Source: Armigeres subalbatus (Eukaryota; Arthropoda; Insecta; Diptera; Culicidae). Taken from it: a DNA stretch of 64,000 bases. The translations under genes and the position numbers were made by a program. The first letter of the stretch is position 1, and each line of letters begins with the position of its first letter. Below the pieces are notes generated by a model. It made no database searches and was not told the origin of the DNA. It worked only from the letters and a program-made list of their open reading frames with translations. The stretch is taken from positions 340,442,966 to 340,506,965 of the forward strand of contig NC_085140.1 of the NCBI RefSeq assembly GCF_024139115.2, read 5' to 3'. Shown here piece by piece: positions 1 to 12,633 of this stretch.

Positions 1-1848
1 GTGGCAGCGAAGACCAATGGACCGCCATCAAGAATGCCTTTATCGCTCCAGCGAGAATAATCTGGTGAACTGCGCACCCAGAGAAAACAGGATCACCGGT
101 GAGACCTGGAGGAAGATAGAGGGCGAAGAGAGGCCAAAGCCGCGATAGAGCGATCAAAACCAGAGGCGCCAAAGTCTGGCTCCGTCAACGATAGCGCCTT
201 GAGAAGAGAGCCACCAACCGAAGACGATTCACCCCTCTACGATATCTCCGACACGCCAAGCGGGGTGAAGATGAACAAATGCCTGTGAAAGACGCGAATG
301 ATCAGTTATTGACCTGACCCAACTGACCAGCTGAAACGCTGGTCTGAGCACTCGAACAACTTTTTCAAGTGCCAGCCAGGCTATCACCACCTGGTATGAT
401 CTGCTCAGGATCCGAGTATAACACAGTCCAATACGAAGCTAAATCACTGCTAGAGATTCAAACAGCCATCCAGAGATGAAATCGAATAAAGCCCCAGGGT
501 CGATCGCATATCAGCCGAGATGCTCAAAGTGACCCCATGACATCCGCTAAACTACTGCATTGTTTATTCGAATATCTGGGACACCGCAATCTTCCCGGTC
601 GACTGGATGCAAGGTATCTTAGTGAAGGTGTCCAAAAAGGACCCGAAAACTGGCGAGGCATTATGTTGCTGTACCGTCTAAGTTCTATGCAAATTATCCT
701 AGCCGATTCAGGAAAAGATCGATGCGACTCTCGTAGCAGGCCGGATTCGCCGAAGATCCCGGACATATTGTTACGCCCGTATCATTCTGGAGCAGGTCAA
801 CGAATTCTAAGAGTCCCTACTTGGTATTCAGTGACTACGAAAAAGCTTTCAACCGTCTCAATCACGAGAATATGTGGGGCGCCCTGAGACGCAAGGAAGT
901 TCCTGAGAAAATCGTAGGCCCCATCGAGGCACAGTAGAGGCCTTCCTCGTGAGCTGCACAATGGGTTCTGTCCGACCCCTATCCGGGTCGTAGCTGGTGG
1001 AGGCAAGGATGTATTTAATCACCTTACTGTTCCTCATCGTAATCGACGTGATTCTGGTAGATGCGATTGACCGTGAATCAAACCGCGGGCTGTTAGCTAA
1101 CATAAATCGGAACACCTAAACGACTTCAATTCTTGATGACGTTGTGGCGCAACGGCGCCTGATTGCAGAGGTCAACGACCTTGCCGAGCGCTCCTCTTCG
1201 GCAGGATTAGTCATCAACGTCAACCAAATCCTTGGATGTAAACAGTGACCTTCCAGTTTACAGAGCGGGCAACCAGTGGAGAATGTTGAAAGCTTCCAAT
1301 ATCTTGGTAGCCAAGGCGCCGACGGCGGTACAAGATCGACATGCGCACGGATCAAGAAAGCAAGGCTGCTTGAGTTTAAGAAATATCTGGAAAACAGGCA
1401 GATAAGGAACGCACCGTACCAATTTTCAACTCTCAACGTGAAATCTGTGCTGTTCTACGCCAGCGAAATATGGTGTGTATCAGTGGAGAACACTCAACGG
1501 CTGCAGGTGTTCATTGCCCGCTGCAGGTGTTCAGACTCGGTATTTAATTCGGACCTCACACTGATCTCAAACAACGAGCTCCGTCGTCGTTGTCACCAGA
1601 GGCCCATAGCAACAGAAATTCGGATCGGGAGTGGGGCTGGGTCGGCCATACTTCTACGTAGGGGCGGAACGAAATCTGTACAAGCATTAGACTGGAACCA
1701 GCGGGACATCGCAGCAGAGGCAGACCCAGAGGCTCATGGCGGCGAAGCTCAAAGAGTAATAACTGAAATCTAACCGGGCCACGCCAGGATGAGATCTCTG
1801 TCGTCCCTTGCACACCCGGAGGTGTACAGGATCCATAAGTAGAAGTAA
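1..1848 (+). mobile_element. RTE-type non-LTR retrotransposon remnant, reaches the left edge
   Basis: This is a decayed LINE pol sequence with no single open frame. In shifting frames I can read the linker before the reverse transcriptase (about 290-540), an RT block with DYEKAFNRLNHENMWGAL at about 830-886, and a better kept carboxy-terminal part at 1276-1773 containing NVESFQYLGSQ, VKSVLFYASEIWCVSVENT, RRCHQRPIATEI and QALDWN. That order (RT, then a C-terminal tail without RNase H) is usual for RTE-clade elements. The endonuclease would lie left of base 1. Many stops and frameshifts make it inactive. The end is placed at a short AAGTAAGT-type tail near 1835-1848, as RTE elements often end in short simple repeats. 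A second piece of the same family lies at 12745-13125. RTE clade is likely but judged from motifs alone. Confidence 0.75.
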
Positions 1849-2010
1849 GTGGGCAATCAAACTGTCCTTAAGTACGGAACTGAGATCCAACGCAGAACAT
1901 CGTGTTTCAGACTTAAAGCTTCATTATCCGTTCAATTATATCCATTACACTTCCCGGAGGTTAACGGATATCTGTGAAAGTTTAAGATATTCTGGAATCC
2001 AACATACTTG

Positions 2011-2440
2011 AGTTGTGATTTGAGATCAAGGATGTTAACGACATTCGTCAATTGCGTTCGATATTTAGTAGTTTTTCAATAACAACAGGTTGAATTTCAA
2101 CATGTTGTATGGTGGACTTCATGCGAAGGTTTTTCACAATTTATAATGGTTCGTTATTGAATTCAACTAACAACGGAAAGAAACAGTTGCAGTAACTCAA
2201 ACTAAATGATTGGAATTTTGTATCACTTAGTCTAAGTTACTGAAACTACAGCTATAACTCCGTTACTAGTGGAATTCAAACAACAACCATTAGGCAGAGT
2301 TGAAAACCTTCGCACTAGAACTTCACCATACAACATATTTTGAAATTCAGCTTCTGGAATGTGTTATTGACAAACTACTCGAACTATCGAACGCAAATTA
2401 CTGAATGATCGTTAACATCCTTGTTTGAGATCTACAGCTG
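2011..2440. mobile_element. Full-length foldback MITE, about 430 bp
   Basis: Almost the whole segment is an imperfect inverted repeat. The left arm (from about 2011, with AAGGATGTTAACGA, ATTGCGTTCGATA and ATGTTGTATGGTG) recurs in reverse complement in the right arm up to about 2440, and the similarity continues inward through GAATTCAACTAACAAC at 2159 to a centre near 2225. No coding capacity is seen. A non-autonomous foldback DNA element is the simplest reading. I could not fix a target-site duplication. Confidence 0.7.
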
Positions 2441-3880
2441 CTTAAAATCTCCATTTTCTGGCTACGCACTGAATGCTACAAATCTACATGATTTCGTGAC
2501 GGTACCCATGAAGTTTTCATTTTACACCTGTATCCGAGTCTTCCGTTAGACGTAATTTACGTCAAAAATCATACATTTAGCTGAACACAAAATTTGTTTT
2601 GTATTTTCAGCTATTTTTTGAGGATTCAGAATATATTATATTTCAAAATGTAACATATGCAGTTTTAACAAATGGTTCTAAATGTATTCAATTGTACAGC
2701 TCCTGGGTGATCAAAATACATCGTAAGATAGTTTTTATTTTTCTGCATCGTCTACAGCGCTATAGCTGTTTGAAGGCTTTTCTACTCAATGTTTGATATG
2801 TAACCAACAAGTGTGATACATCTCATGAAAGACCAAAAGACATTGTAGGTAGTTTTTAATATCTAGATTGTTCAAACTTTCTGAGTTCGGGACTTACAAT
2901 CTTCATAAATATGTTATGGATATGGTTGAATACATATCCAAACTTGAGCGACGAAAAGAAAATGTCTGTGGTCTTCTGTAGTATGTTATGGGCATGGTGA
3001 AATACATATCCAAGCATCTATTGAAGAAAAATCTAGTGTCGTGAGTAGATCGCAAGTTCTGAACTCAAGGACATTTTGGATGACCGGATATCCCAAAACC
3101 ATCTGACCATGTCGTTGATCTTTAGGAATATATTATGTTATGGTTGAATACATATCCAAGCTTAGAGTGACGAAAAATATTGCACGTAACCAGATCGCGT
3201 TCGTACTCAAGGACAGTTTGGATGATCTAATACATCCTGAAAAAATATTTTTCAACTGTTTTGTCAGTTCTCCATTTATGAAAAGAAAAAGAACATATCA
3301 AATTCGCTGCGTAATACGCTAGAAAATTTGGGTCTGAAAGGGCTAAATTAACGTTTCAAAGTCTGACTGAATTTGCCTATGGTTTTCCTATAATCGACAC
3401 TTCATTTGATTTTCATGTTCCGTTTTGGGATGTTCTTTTCCCATTATGAACCAGCGAAAATATTCCTATAATGGACGCCTCTTGTTTAATTTTACAAAAT
3501 TTTAATTTACTTTCATAGCATCTCCATTGCATGTTTATCATATCATTAGAATGTAAGGCAGGTTCTCCCGATTGAATCTCACAGAAACATGTTTATTTTA
3601 TGATGTAATAATGCAAATATGGCTGGAGCGTCAACTATTGGCTGGGGTCCACTATTAGACATTATACCCTATATTCCAGACGAAATTATCACAAGCTTGC
3701 TCATCACTCGTGGAATTTCATATGGCAGCTATGGATAAAAAAGATATTTAAAACAAAAGCGTAGTCCTACGTATAAAATCTAAATTTTCATCACCACTTA
3801 GGAGAAAGATTTACCGTTAAAAGTATTGAAATAAGATTTATTTAAAAATGTATAATAAATATAATGGCTGTGTTTGAGAT
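2441..3880. other. AT-rich stretch with a degenerate repeat, no gene seen
   Basis: No convincing coding sequence. Three degenerate copies of a block containing GAATACATATCCAA (starting near 2905, 2975 and 3130) are spaced 70-150 bp apart, each followed by sequence like GAGCGACGAAAA. They look like remnants of a short repeat unit. The small open frames at 2599 and 3140 show no recognisable motif. Confidence 0.4.
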
Positions 3881-4128
3881 CCTCCTCACGTCGTAGATGC
3901 GCGGCTACAAAGCAAGACCATGCTGAGGGTTCGATTTCGAGACGTCTAGACAATTTTTGGAATGGAAATTGCTGGACTTCTCTGGGCATCATAGTACCAT
4001 CATGTCACCCTCATGATACAATTGCAGAATGGTAACTTGACTTAAAACCTCGCAGTTAATAACTGTGCTTTAATGAACACTAAGCTGCGAGGCGGCAATG
4101 TCCCAGTGGAGGAACAAGAAAAAGAAGA
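3881..4128 (+). mobile_element. tRNA-derived SINE, Feilai-like, diverged copy
   Basis: The copy carries the sequence characteristic of this family: a degraded tRNA-like head with GCGCGGCTACAAAGCAAGAC and a B-box-like GGTTCGATTTCGAGACG, then a body with CTGGGCATCA, CTCGCAGTTAATAACTGTG and CTAAGCTGCGAGGCGG, ending in an A-rich AAGAAAAAGAAGA tail. The other copies here lie at 19517-19781, 25918-26200 and 26355-26592 in the opposite orientation. Such SINEs use an internal Pol III promoter and LINE enzymes in trans. The A box is damaged here and this copy looks old. Confidence 0.75.
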
Positions 4129-6377
4129 CAGTTTAAAAATATCCATTCTTGTCCAGAGACAGGAGGTTGCTAAAACTGGCACGCCTTACGTTAAAATTTG
4201 TCAATGAATCCTAACATCGTTGTTGGAACACATCTACATAAGACCTTTTCATTCTCAAATTAGCATATGGTACGATTCCATTCAATCGAAATTTGTTTTG
4301 TTAAAAGATTTGAAACCGCCACCATCGCCCTTTTTCAGAAGAAGATATAATCAATCGGTGACGACCTGACGACTGTTTGAGAAGTTGTGTGTAAAACCTG
4401 TAACCGTTTCGCGTTTGAAACAAAACGAAAAAAAAGATTATAACACTTTGCAGCACCTCTGACAATGACGACGACAACCGGCATCGAGTGCGAGTTATTG
4501 TCTGCTATACACAGCGCTTCATGATCTTGAATTGAACAAGCAGTTCACTCATTGATGCGATCGTGGCGTACATTGCATTGGATGGACGGTGGAGACGGTT
4601 ATAGATCATACCGTCGAGTTGTACAAGAGGGCTGGAGCTATCGCCATTGATGGAAGCCGTTGAGAGATTAATGACTGATGACTGTAAATCACTTTCAACT
4701 AGCACGGTGACATCAGCCTTCGTATGGCGGCCCTCCTCTCAGGTTATTCGTTCTGTTTGTATTAACCATCTTGTTTGCTTGAATTCGACTAGTTCTCGCT
4801 CAGCCTTGCGTTAGTACATAAACTTTGTGAAAATTTCCATAAATAGTTTATTGCATGCATCAAAGGTAGATACCTAAAAGCCAATAGATAATAATCTTGT
4901 TAACACATTGCAAGAGCATTTGCATAATATTGATCTGCTTCCTCGATTAATATGGAACTTCGATCAAAATGGTACTAGACTTGCATGTGTCGTAAGATTT
5001 CAATAAAGGCTTTTCAATATTCGCATATGATTTATCTTATTTTTATTCTTATCAATAATTTATTATGTTTCTTTTCTTATTGCTAGTTAAATCTCAAACG
5101 AATTTGTGTATAGAAATTTTGTTTCTTCTTATGTTGGTGATACATCCCACCCAAGTACATTTCGGAACGCCCCAGCTTCAGCAACCAAGGATAGAGTGAT
5201 CATCTAGGTATTCAGAGTTTGACTTGACAGATTTTCCAAACAATTGCAGAAATCGAATTTTGAAATCGTTATGATGATCGGTGTTGCTTCTCTGACACCG
5301 CCTGATGAAGATAAAAAGTGAGACATTCAATCTGTTGATAGTTGAGGATTTCAGAAATATTCTTTCATTTTAGAAATATTTATAAGATTGATCTCTGTTT
5401 ATAGAAGGTGTCCCACATCAGATTGCATCACGAAAAAAAACTTATATATATTCAGAGTTTTATAAAAGTTCAGAATAATGCAATAATTCCAATGCAACAT
5501 TTTGTAGCTTTGCCAAAACTACGATTTAGAAGACTTGAAAAGAAGAAGACCAACTGCATCCACTAGGATCTGTTGCCACTATATGGCCAAATGGACGCTC
5601 GATTGTCTCTAATATATCGAATTTACGAATGGTCGAAATTGCGTTAATTAACCATTTTGTTTAGCTTACTCGACTTTGATCATTTTATTTTACATTAAGG
5701 CTTATAAAATACCTAAATTTTCTGTTTGTATCGTTGAGGTGAAATTTTAGTTATGAGGGCCAAAGGCGTATGAAATGGAAAGTCTTTGAGTAGATGCAGA
5801 GGAACACTTCCATCAGTAGACGATTAAGAAGGTGTGAGAATGTATGGAAAACGGTAGAGACAAAATTGCATTAGCTATACATAATTTAAATATGCAAACA
5901 TATTGATTCAACTGTTCTTTTATAGTTCAACACAGTACCCTGTGTTTGACGTTTTGATTGAATTTGATTTTGGCTGAGCATTGACGCGCATCAGCACCGC
6001 GGTGAGTGATATTGGTTTATTAACGCGTCAACGCATTTACTGCGATTGAATAGTTCAGACGCCATCCGCTGGAGCGCTCAATGCGTGTTCGCCTGTTTTT
6101 CGCAAGAGTGGGCTATTTTATTATATAACTAGTTTATTTGTGGAGCAGTAGCGCCCATGGCAAGTGTTTTTTATCAAAATTGTCAACGTCTGTTGTCTGT
6201 GATTTTTCATCAAATGCGGTGTCTGCTGTCTCAAGGTTGTCACTGGTTTGGTTTTCTGCATCTGATAATAAAAAAGAATTGAAGAGTCAAATATGTTATT
6301 TTTGTTAGGAATTTCGCGTGTTGCGTCTGGTTGGCTAGTCACCGGACAGACAAACAGCTATTATATATATGATATTT
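4129..6377. other. Long AT-rich stretch without a recognisable gene
   Basis: Short open frames (for example 4505-4705 minus and 6121-6342 minus) have no recognisable domain and no supporting context. I see no RNA gene, tandem array or transposon end. It could be intronic or intergenic. Confidence 0.4.
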
Positions 6378-7645
6378 GCTCTGGGGTTTTCCAACTACCA
6401 GAGAGTTATTTAAGCATGTTGAAGCATGGCTGTGCACCAGGCGATTTACAGGATTTGGGAGGAGGAGGGTTTGCCGCAGAGTGAATGGAATGTCGTTGTG
6501 TGTCCCATCTACAAAAGGAGATAACACGATTAGCAAACTGCGCAATAACATTGCTGAACGCCGCCTACAAGGTACGCTCTTGATTTTCAAGCCGTCGACT
6601 AGCTCCAAATGCAAGAGACATCGTGGGGCTGTACCAGGTGAGATTTATGGGCGAATGCTCTACCACGGATCCGGTGATCGTTATACGTCAGCTACTGCAG
6701 AAATGTCGCAAACATCAAATCAATTACTTTTTTTCGTCGACTTCAAAGCCGTATATGATACAATCGATCGGGACAACTATGTCAGCAATGCACGAACACG
6801 AATTTCCGGAAAACTGATATGGTGATTGAGGCGCGGATGGATCGGATGATCTGCGTAGTTCGAGTTTCAGGGGCATTCTCGAGCTCATTTGAAACGCGCA
6901 GTGGGTTACGTACCCGTTATACAATATCGCTTTGGAGAGATTAATACGAAGGTGAGGGATTGACATGAGGGTAGACTTTTACGAAGTCCGTCCAGCTATT
7001 TGGTTGCCTGACACTGATATTACGTACGCACGTCAAAGACAGCACAAAAGGAATCCGAAGACAAAGTGAGCTACCCCTAGTTCTTATCGGTGGTGACGAA
7101 ATCGAAGTGGTTGAAGAACCCGTTTGCTTGGACCCACTGATGACCTCCGATAACGATACCAGCAGAGAAATTTTGAGACGCATCGTGGTAGGACTCCGTA
7201 AGACGCTCTGATCGAATATAATTCGCTGTCATACCAATCTGACTATCTACAAAACGCTTATTATACCGATAGTTCTCTACGGACACGAGACCTGGACGAT
7301 GGAGGACAAACGCACACTTGGAGGGGTGCAGATGATGGACGATATGGAGGAGGCGAAATCCACGAATTGTATGAGCTTTTGGGAGAACCATCCTCGCTCA
7401 CACTGAGAATCGACAACTGTGGGGGCCAGGCACGTAGCAGAAGGTCGGACAGAATCCGGTGAAAATGGTTCGACAACGATCCGATGGGCACAGTGCGAGC
7501 GAGCAAGGTGGATCAATCAGGTGAGGACGGTTTACGAACCTCCGTAGGCTGCGTGGATGGCGACGTACAGCCATGGACCTTTCCGAATGGGGATAACTGT
7601 TATGTACTGTAGAGGCCATTCCAGCCTTAGGCTGAATAAAAAAAC
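6378..7645 (+). mobile_element. 5'-truncated, decayed RTE-type LINE, same family as 54172-57119
   Basis: Nucleotide similarity to the better copy at 54172-57119 starts abruptly at about 6378 (TTTTCCAACTACCAGAG corresponds to TTGACCAACTACCAGGAG there), so the insertion was 5'-truncated before the RT domain. The RT can be followed through CGACTTCAAAGCCGTATATG (FVDFKAVYDTIDRD, about 6735-6780) and SGAFSSSFETRSGL, then through the C-terminal tail to a 3' end with GCTGAATAAAAAAA at about 7632-7645. The catalytic FADD box is not readable. Unlike the later copy it keeps part of the segment after GGEIEVVEE (about 7140-7370, with LYGHETWTMEDK), so the two copies complement each other for inferring the ancestral layout. 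It is a pseudogene with many stops and indels. Confidence 0.85.
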
Positions 7646-7975
7646 CCTGATTAATCCACCTAGTGGTGATGGTGCCTTTCTCGTGCATTATAAAAAGTTT
7701 TGACATTACCTTGAGCTCATATTCCTATCTGGCCAATTTTCAATTGGAAACAATGGGAGTATTTGCGTCGAATGCAAATCTCAGAGTAAATCAAACGATA
7801 AATGCCTGAAAAATGAGTGACATTTTTTTAACTCAATTTTTCTATAAAAAGTGGTATTTTGGCCATAACTTCCGAGCCTATAGTCCGATCTGACCAATTG
7901 CGAGTTGTTGCGAGTAAATCGGTTAAAGATAAGTACCTGAAAAATGAGTGACATTTTTTTACTATTTTTTTCTAA
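7646..7975. repeat. Dispersed repeat with CATAACTT blocks, copy 1 of 3
   Basis: Starts with CCTGATTAATCCACCTAG right after the LINE tail. It contains two tandem sub-blocks ending in CTGAAAAATGAGTGACATTT (about 7806 and 7938) and the line GGCCATAACTTCCGAGCC. Related copies are at 37605-37930 (CCTGATTAAGCCGCCTAACG, GCCATAACTT) and 39215-39360 (CCTGATCAATCCACC). No coding capacity is seen. The type of element is unclear; a non-autonomous DNA element or a LINE tail are both possible. Confidence 0.55.
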
Positions 7976-8564
7976 TAAATTTATTTCAATAATCAATCGT
8001 CAACAGTTTCGAATTGCTTTGGGCTCAGCAGGTTGATGCAAGTTTCGAAGGGATGATCGGCATCGATAGCTTCTTGAACCAAACATTTGGAAAAGTGGTT
8101 TTAGGTAGTAGATGATATTTCTGTTTCCAAGTTTAAGATTTGGGTAAAACCATGTAAGTTGAAGCATCCAGGCAGGAATCTGCCTGTTGTGAATACAAAA
8201 CCAGATTAGGCTGATTATATTCCCCATATGCACAGCGAAATCTTTCCAGCTGTACTATGAGAAAACAGATCCAATCGAACTAATATGATTAATATCGATG
8301 CGATCCAAATTTCGACCCAGAGGAAGATTAAGCATCCCAACGCTTACCAACCTTTGTTGCGCTTTTATCTTCACCAAAAGCTAGAGAAGTACTGATGGAG
8401 GCAAGATCGAGGCAGCAGTTCAAACACTTTTTCTAAGGAGAATGATTTAATACCAACCGCACGCATTGAAGTGCAAACCACACATAGCTGGAGTCGACGA
8501 CCGTACCGGTAATACGACTAAACTTCCTTGGTCCGCCATCGTATCCCCCAGGAGCTACCTCCCA
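7976..8564. other. No gene or repeat recognised
   Basis: An AT-rich stretch that becomes more GC-rich after 8400. No coding motif, RNA gene or transposon end could be identified. Confidence 0.35.
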
Positions 8565-9780
8565 GTACTACTTGGGGATGGCAGTACTTAACGTACTGCT
8601 CATTCTCGCTCACACAGGCAACGTCCCATGCGAGCTCCATGGGTGCTCTATCACCCTTGTAACACACACCCTACATGCCTGTCACACCCTGAGAGTCAAC
8701 TTGTATGCTCACCTATTATGCCATGTGAGTCTGACTTGTGTAAGTCANNNNNNNNNNNNNNNNNNNNNNNNNCCATAAATGTGCAGTCGAGCGCTGTTAG
8801 TTACCATCAACTCCAAAGCCGCTGTTGTGCATCCGCAAGTACGACTTCGACTACCGGCGCCCCTCATGTGTCGCAGTCGTAGGCGCGTGTGTATACTCCA
8901 GCCAACATTGTCACCCAATAGCTACTTTCAAGCCTCCAGTCGAGTCGGCTATGTCTCACTCCCAGCGATGTTTGCATCGCGGTCAGTTTTGCACTGCCTT
9001 CTAATATGGGTCTTGATTCTGGCATCGAAGTTTCTTATTGCTCACTTAAAATCGCATTCAACATCCCTGAAATGACTTTAATTTTGGGATACTGGATCCT
9101 TACAGCCTGCCGAATCCTGATTCTCATCACGCTTAGTCGACAACTAGAAGCTTTCTACTAAAGCAAAAATTTGTTTTGGTCTATTTTGCTAATTGAAACT
9201 CAGATTCGCCTACATAGATCTCAGGTATGAATCGTTACATCAACTGTGTGTGCCAAAAGTAGTAAACCAATCGGTTTTTTACGGTGTCGACTTCGCACTA
9301 CCGGCGCCCCTGTTGTCGCAGTCAGCGCTGTTAGTCTGCTATCAACTCCCCCAAAGCTCAACATGTTGTGCATCTGCAGTACGCTCGCACTACCGGCGCC
9401 CCCATATGTTCGCAGTGAGCGCTGTTAGGTTCTATCAACCCCAAAGTCCAACATGTTGGCATCCGCGAGTGCACAGTTTTGCACTGCCTTCTAATATGGG
9501 TCTTTGATTCATCGAAAGAGCAATACGTAACTGAACGAAGATCCCTTATCATGCCATTAGGGTTTGACTTGTATGCCCACCTTTATCATGCCATGTGAGT
9601 CTGACTTGGATGCTCACCTCTTTCATTCAGTTCGCGCTAACACATACTACCTCGCTCATACCATATGAGACTAGCTCAACTCAAACATACCGTGTGAGAC
9701 TAATTTGTGTGATCATTCCATTCATACCATGTGAGACTGACTTGGATGCTCACCCACACTCCTCTGCCTCGCCGCGGGGT
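8565..9780. repeat. Degenerate tandem-repeat region flanking an assembly gap
   Basis: Two interleaved repeat types are visible. Type 1 contains CTACCGGCGCCCC followed by a CGCAGT-GCGCTGTTAG block, a TATCAACTCCAAAG block and a TTGTGCATCCGCAGTACG block; units lie near 8779-8880, 9285-9380 and 9385-9475. The line GCACTGCCTTCTAATATGGG follows at 8992 and 9481. Type 2 contains CATGTGAG-CTGACTTG-ATGCTCACC with units around 8710-8745, 9590-9620, 9660-9700 and 9725-9755. The short open frames across the patch are by-products of the repeats. The assembly breaks inside it, so the true array may be longer. Confidence 0.65.
8748..8772. other. Assembly gap of 25 Ns
   Basis: A run of 25 ambiguous bases sits within the tandem-repeat region. 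The fixed small size suggests a placeholder gap, so the real missing length is unknown. Confidence 0.98.
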
Positions 9781-10286
9781 AATAATAGTCATAGGAACCA
9801 ACATTCCTGCGCTACTCCCAGCCAGAGTCTCTTAATTTTCGTGTATACATGGATGAGACAGTGTGCCATGAGCTACAAAATCTCACGTAGCATTGATTCA
9901 ATGCGACGAGAAAAGTTAGCGCGCACATAAAATAACTGAGTGAGCGTGTCTCAATGTACGTCTCATGAGACTCATCTCATGCGCTAGGAATGCATAGCTG
10001 GCGTTACTTAGGCGACGATATTATTGAATGAAAATTTCCCGCCCAAGCTGTTTTACGCACCTCCGCTGTTGTTTGCAAAGGTTTGCCATAGCAAACAGCG
10101 CATGAGCTGATCGCGTTGAGATGTCTCAATGCGACTCACCAATATTAATGTGAGGTACACAAGCTTCGTGAGACTCGCGTGCGCTAAATATTATGTGCGC
10201 GTAGCAGTCGTTGCTCAATCTCATCCTTTTTTGTACGCGTGCATGATGTCTGCTCCCAGCACGGCGTGTGCAGTCCATGCATACAC
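9781..10286. other. No gene recognised
   Basis: Contains several scattered GAGACT/TCTCAATG motifs reminiscent of the type 2 tandem units just before it. The open frame at 10129-10581 plus overlaps the minus-strand LINE and has no recognisable domain. Confidence 0.35.
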
Positions 10287-12530
10287 CTATTCATTCACAC
10301 TTCTGCCATGCTTCGAGGTGACGATCTCGGTTGCCACCCGCTGTGCCATTACCTCTGCATGGGCAGACCATTCACACACTTCTCCGCGTTCGGCACTTTT
10401 CGCTCTAACTAACCAATCACAAGTTAGTACTGCTTGTCGATTGCTGCACGGCGCGCCGGATTCTCTGCAAGCTGCAGGCAATCTGAGTGGTTGCAAACGA
10501 GACTGCGTTCCACTTCTCCACCGCTTGACAAATCCTCTGGATAAGGTTATCCGGAGTTGTGTCCCGGCCGCAAACGTCTAGCATTGCTCTTCTTTCGACG
10601 TCGAAGCGAGAACCTACGAACATTATGTGCTCTGCAGTTTCGTCAACACCTGGGCAGTCAGGGCAGACAGGGACCTCCGCGTGCCCAAACCTGTGGTGGT
10701 ACTGTCGGAATGGCCATGGCCTGACAGGAATTATGACAGATGGAAGTGAACTTCCCCATGGGGTCTCCCCACCCAGCTTGATATGTTAGGAATCAGCCGG
10801 TGGGTTCACCTACCTTTCGAGGAGTTATCCCACTCGCGCTGCCATCTGGCAATCGAAGTCACCCTGGTACGCTCGCGGGCTCCTCTGGTGCCACGTAGCT
10901 CAAAACACTCCTCGTCTTCCCGGATGACCAGTCCGACTGGCATCATACTCACTATCACGCAGGATGCGTCGTGCGATACCGTGCGGTAGGCCGATATCAC
11001 TCTGAGGTGCTCTCCAGTTTCTGTAGGTAACTGGTTACCCCCCGTGCTTTTGCCCAGGACGGGCCGCCGTACCTAAGGATAGATGCGGTAACGCCTGCCA
11101 GTAGCATACGTCTACTGGCGCACACCTTGGAGCTATTCGACATGGCTTCCAAAGGTAAGCTTGTCGTCTATGATGACCCCAAGAATCTTCAGACTCCGCT
11201 TTGAAGTGATCGCGACGTATCCCACGTGTACAACTGCATGTTGTGCCGACTTACGGTTGCTGACGATAACCACCTCCGTCTTATGTTGAGCGAGCTCAAG
11301 GCCTCTCGCACTCATCCAGTCCGCCACAGTGCTGATCGCGTGTTCTGCGATTAGTTCTACTTCGGGGATTGACTCCCCGTAGACCTCTAGGGTTACATCG
11401 TCAGCAACGCCGACGATCTTCACAGCAGGAGGGAACTTTAGCTTCAGAACCCCGTCATACATCAGGTTCCATAGTACCGGGGCCAGGATTGACCCTTGCG
11501 GGACTCCTGCGGTAATGGGAACACTTTTCTGACCGGCATCGGTCTCGTATAGCAGCACACGGTTCTGGAAGTAGCTTTCCAAGATCCGGTACAGTCCCAC
11601 CGGCAGGCTAAGCCGGTGTAACGAGAACGCGATGGCATCCCAGCTTGCGCTATTGAATGCGTTCTTCATGTCCAGTGTCACTAATGCATAGTATCGAATT
11701 CCTCGCCTTTTCCGTTGGATCGCTACCTCTGCAGTCTTGAGCACTGAGTTGATAGCGTCCACCGTGGACTTACACTTCCGAAAACCAAACTGGTTGCTCG
11801 ACAGGCCATCCGTACCCTCTGCGTACGGGGTGAGCATGTTGAGGATGACCCTCTCGAGCAGTTTACCCGTCGTGTCGATCGGGCAAATTGGTCTGTCACC
11901 GATGGGTCGCCCGGACGCTTCCCGGCCTTCGGCAGCAGTACCAACTTCTGCCTTTTCCATCTCTCAGAGAAACGACACTCATCTAGGCATATCTGCATAG
12001 CTAGCCTGGACATGTTCGCGTTTGCAATAATCGCTGCCTTGAGAGCACTGTTTGGGACTCCATCAGGCCCTGGAGCTTTGTTCATCGCAAGGGAATTAGC
12101 CACTGCGAGTAACTCTTCGTTCGTCACCGGAGCCACCATTTCGGCCACACTCCCAACGCCTTGCCACGCAGGAGGAGGCCAGGGACTTGTGGCTCGGGAC
12201 GGGAAGAGTACTTCGATAATCCTCGCCAACCGGTCTGGTGACTGGGTGAAGAGCCCCCTTTGGGCTTGGCCATAACGATCCTATAGGCGTCACCCCACGG
12301 ATTCGCGTTGGCACCCTCGCACAGGTTGTCGAAGCACGCTCTCTTGCTGCTCTTTCCTTCTCGGTGCGGGCTCGTTGCGTCCTACGTCTAGCCTTGAGGC
12401 AGGCTGATCGTAGGGCTGCAATTTCGGCACTCCACCAGTATGCTGGGCGTCTGCCATTTCTTGGCAGGGCTTTCCTCGGCATAGTAGCGTCAAACACCTG
12501 TTTACTGCGATCAGTACACCACCTCCACGT
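10287..12530 (-). mobile_element. R1-clade non-LTR retrotransposon remnant
   Basis: On the minus strand the sequence encodes most of a LINE ORF2 without its endonuclease. From upstream to downstream I read a linker with NGRRPAYWWSAEIAALR (about 12460-12410), NKAPGPDGVPNSALKAA (about 12090-12040), and the RT proper at 11960-11133: QFGFRKCKSTVDAI, VTLDMKNAFNSASWD, AGVPQGSILAPVLWN and VADDVTLEVYGE, followed by KTEVVIVSNR and LGVIIDDKL. The tail continues in other frames (SAYRTVSHDASCVIV, RWQREWDN, then FVGSRFDVERRAMLDVCGRD at about 10620). At least four frameshifts separate these pieces, and the 5' end of the element is missing. R1 clade is inferred from these motifs; I cannot name the family. 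Confidence 0.8.
11133..11960 (-). pseudogene. Reverse transcriptase domain fragment of the R1-clade element
   Basis: This is the longest undamaged reading frame (275 codons) of the minus-strand LINE. It spans most of the RT palm: the QFGFRK entry motif, the DMKNAFNSASWD block with the first catalytic aspartate, the PQGS turn, and the ADD motif in VADDVTLE. The reverse transcriptase would copy the element's own RNA at a nicked chromosomal target. The frame begins inside the domain: the preceding APGPDGVPN segment is in another frame (11723-12229). The frame stops before the C-terminal region, so it cannot make a complete protein. Confidence 0.8.
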
Positions 12531-12633
12531 AATTTTAAACTATGTATTTATCAGGTTGAGGTCATTCTGAAAAATCCCGTATTCGCATGTTGAACAGTTG
12601 TACTGAATATTCCGAATTGGGATGCCAGCGAAA

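Noticed and set aside
10129..10581. 150-codon plus-strand frame
   Set aside because: It overlaps the minus-strand R1-clade remnant, whose protein motifs are clear, and has no motif of its own.
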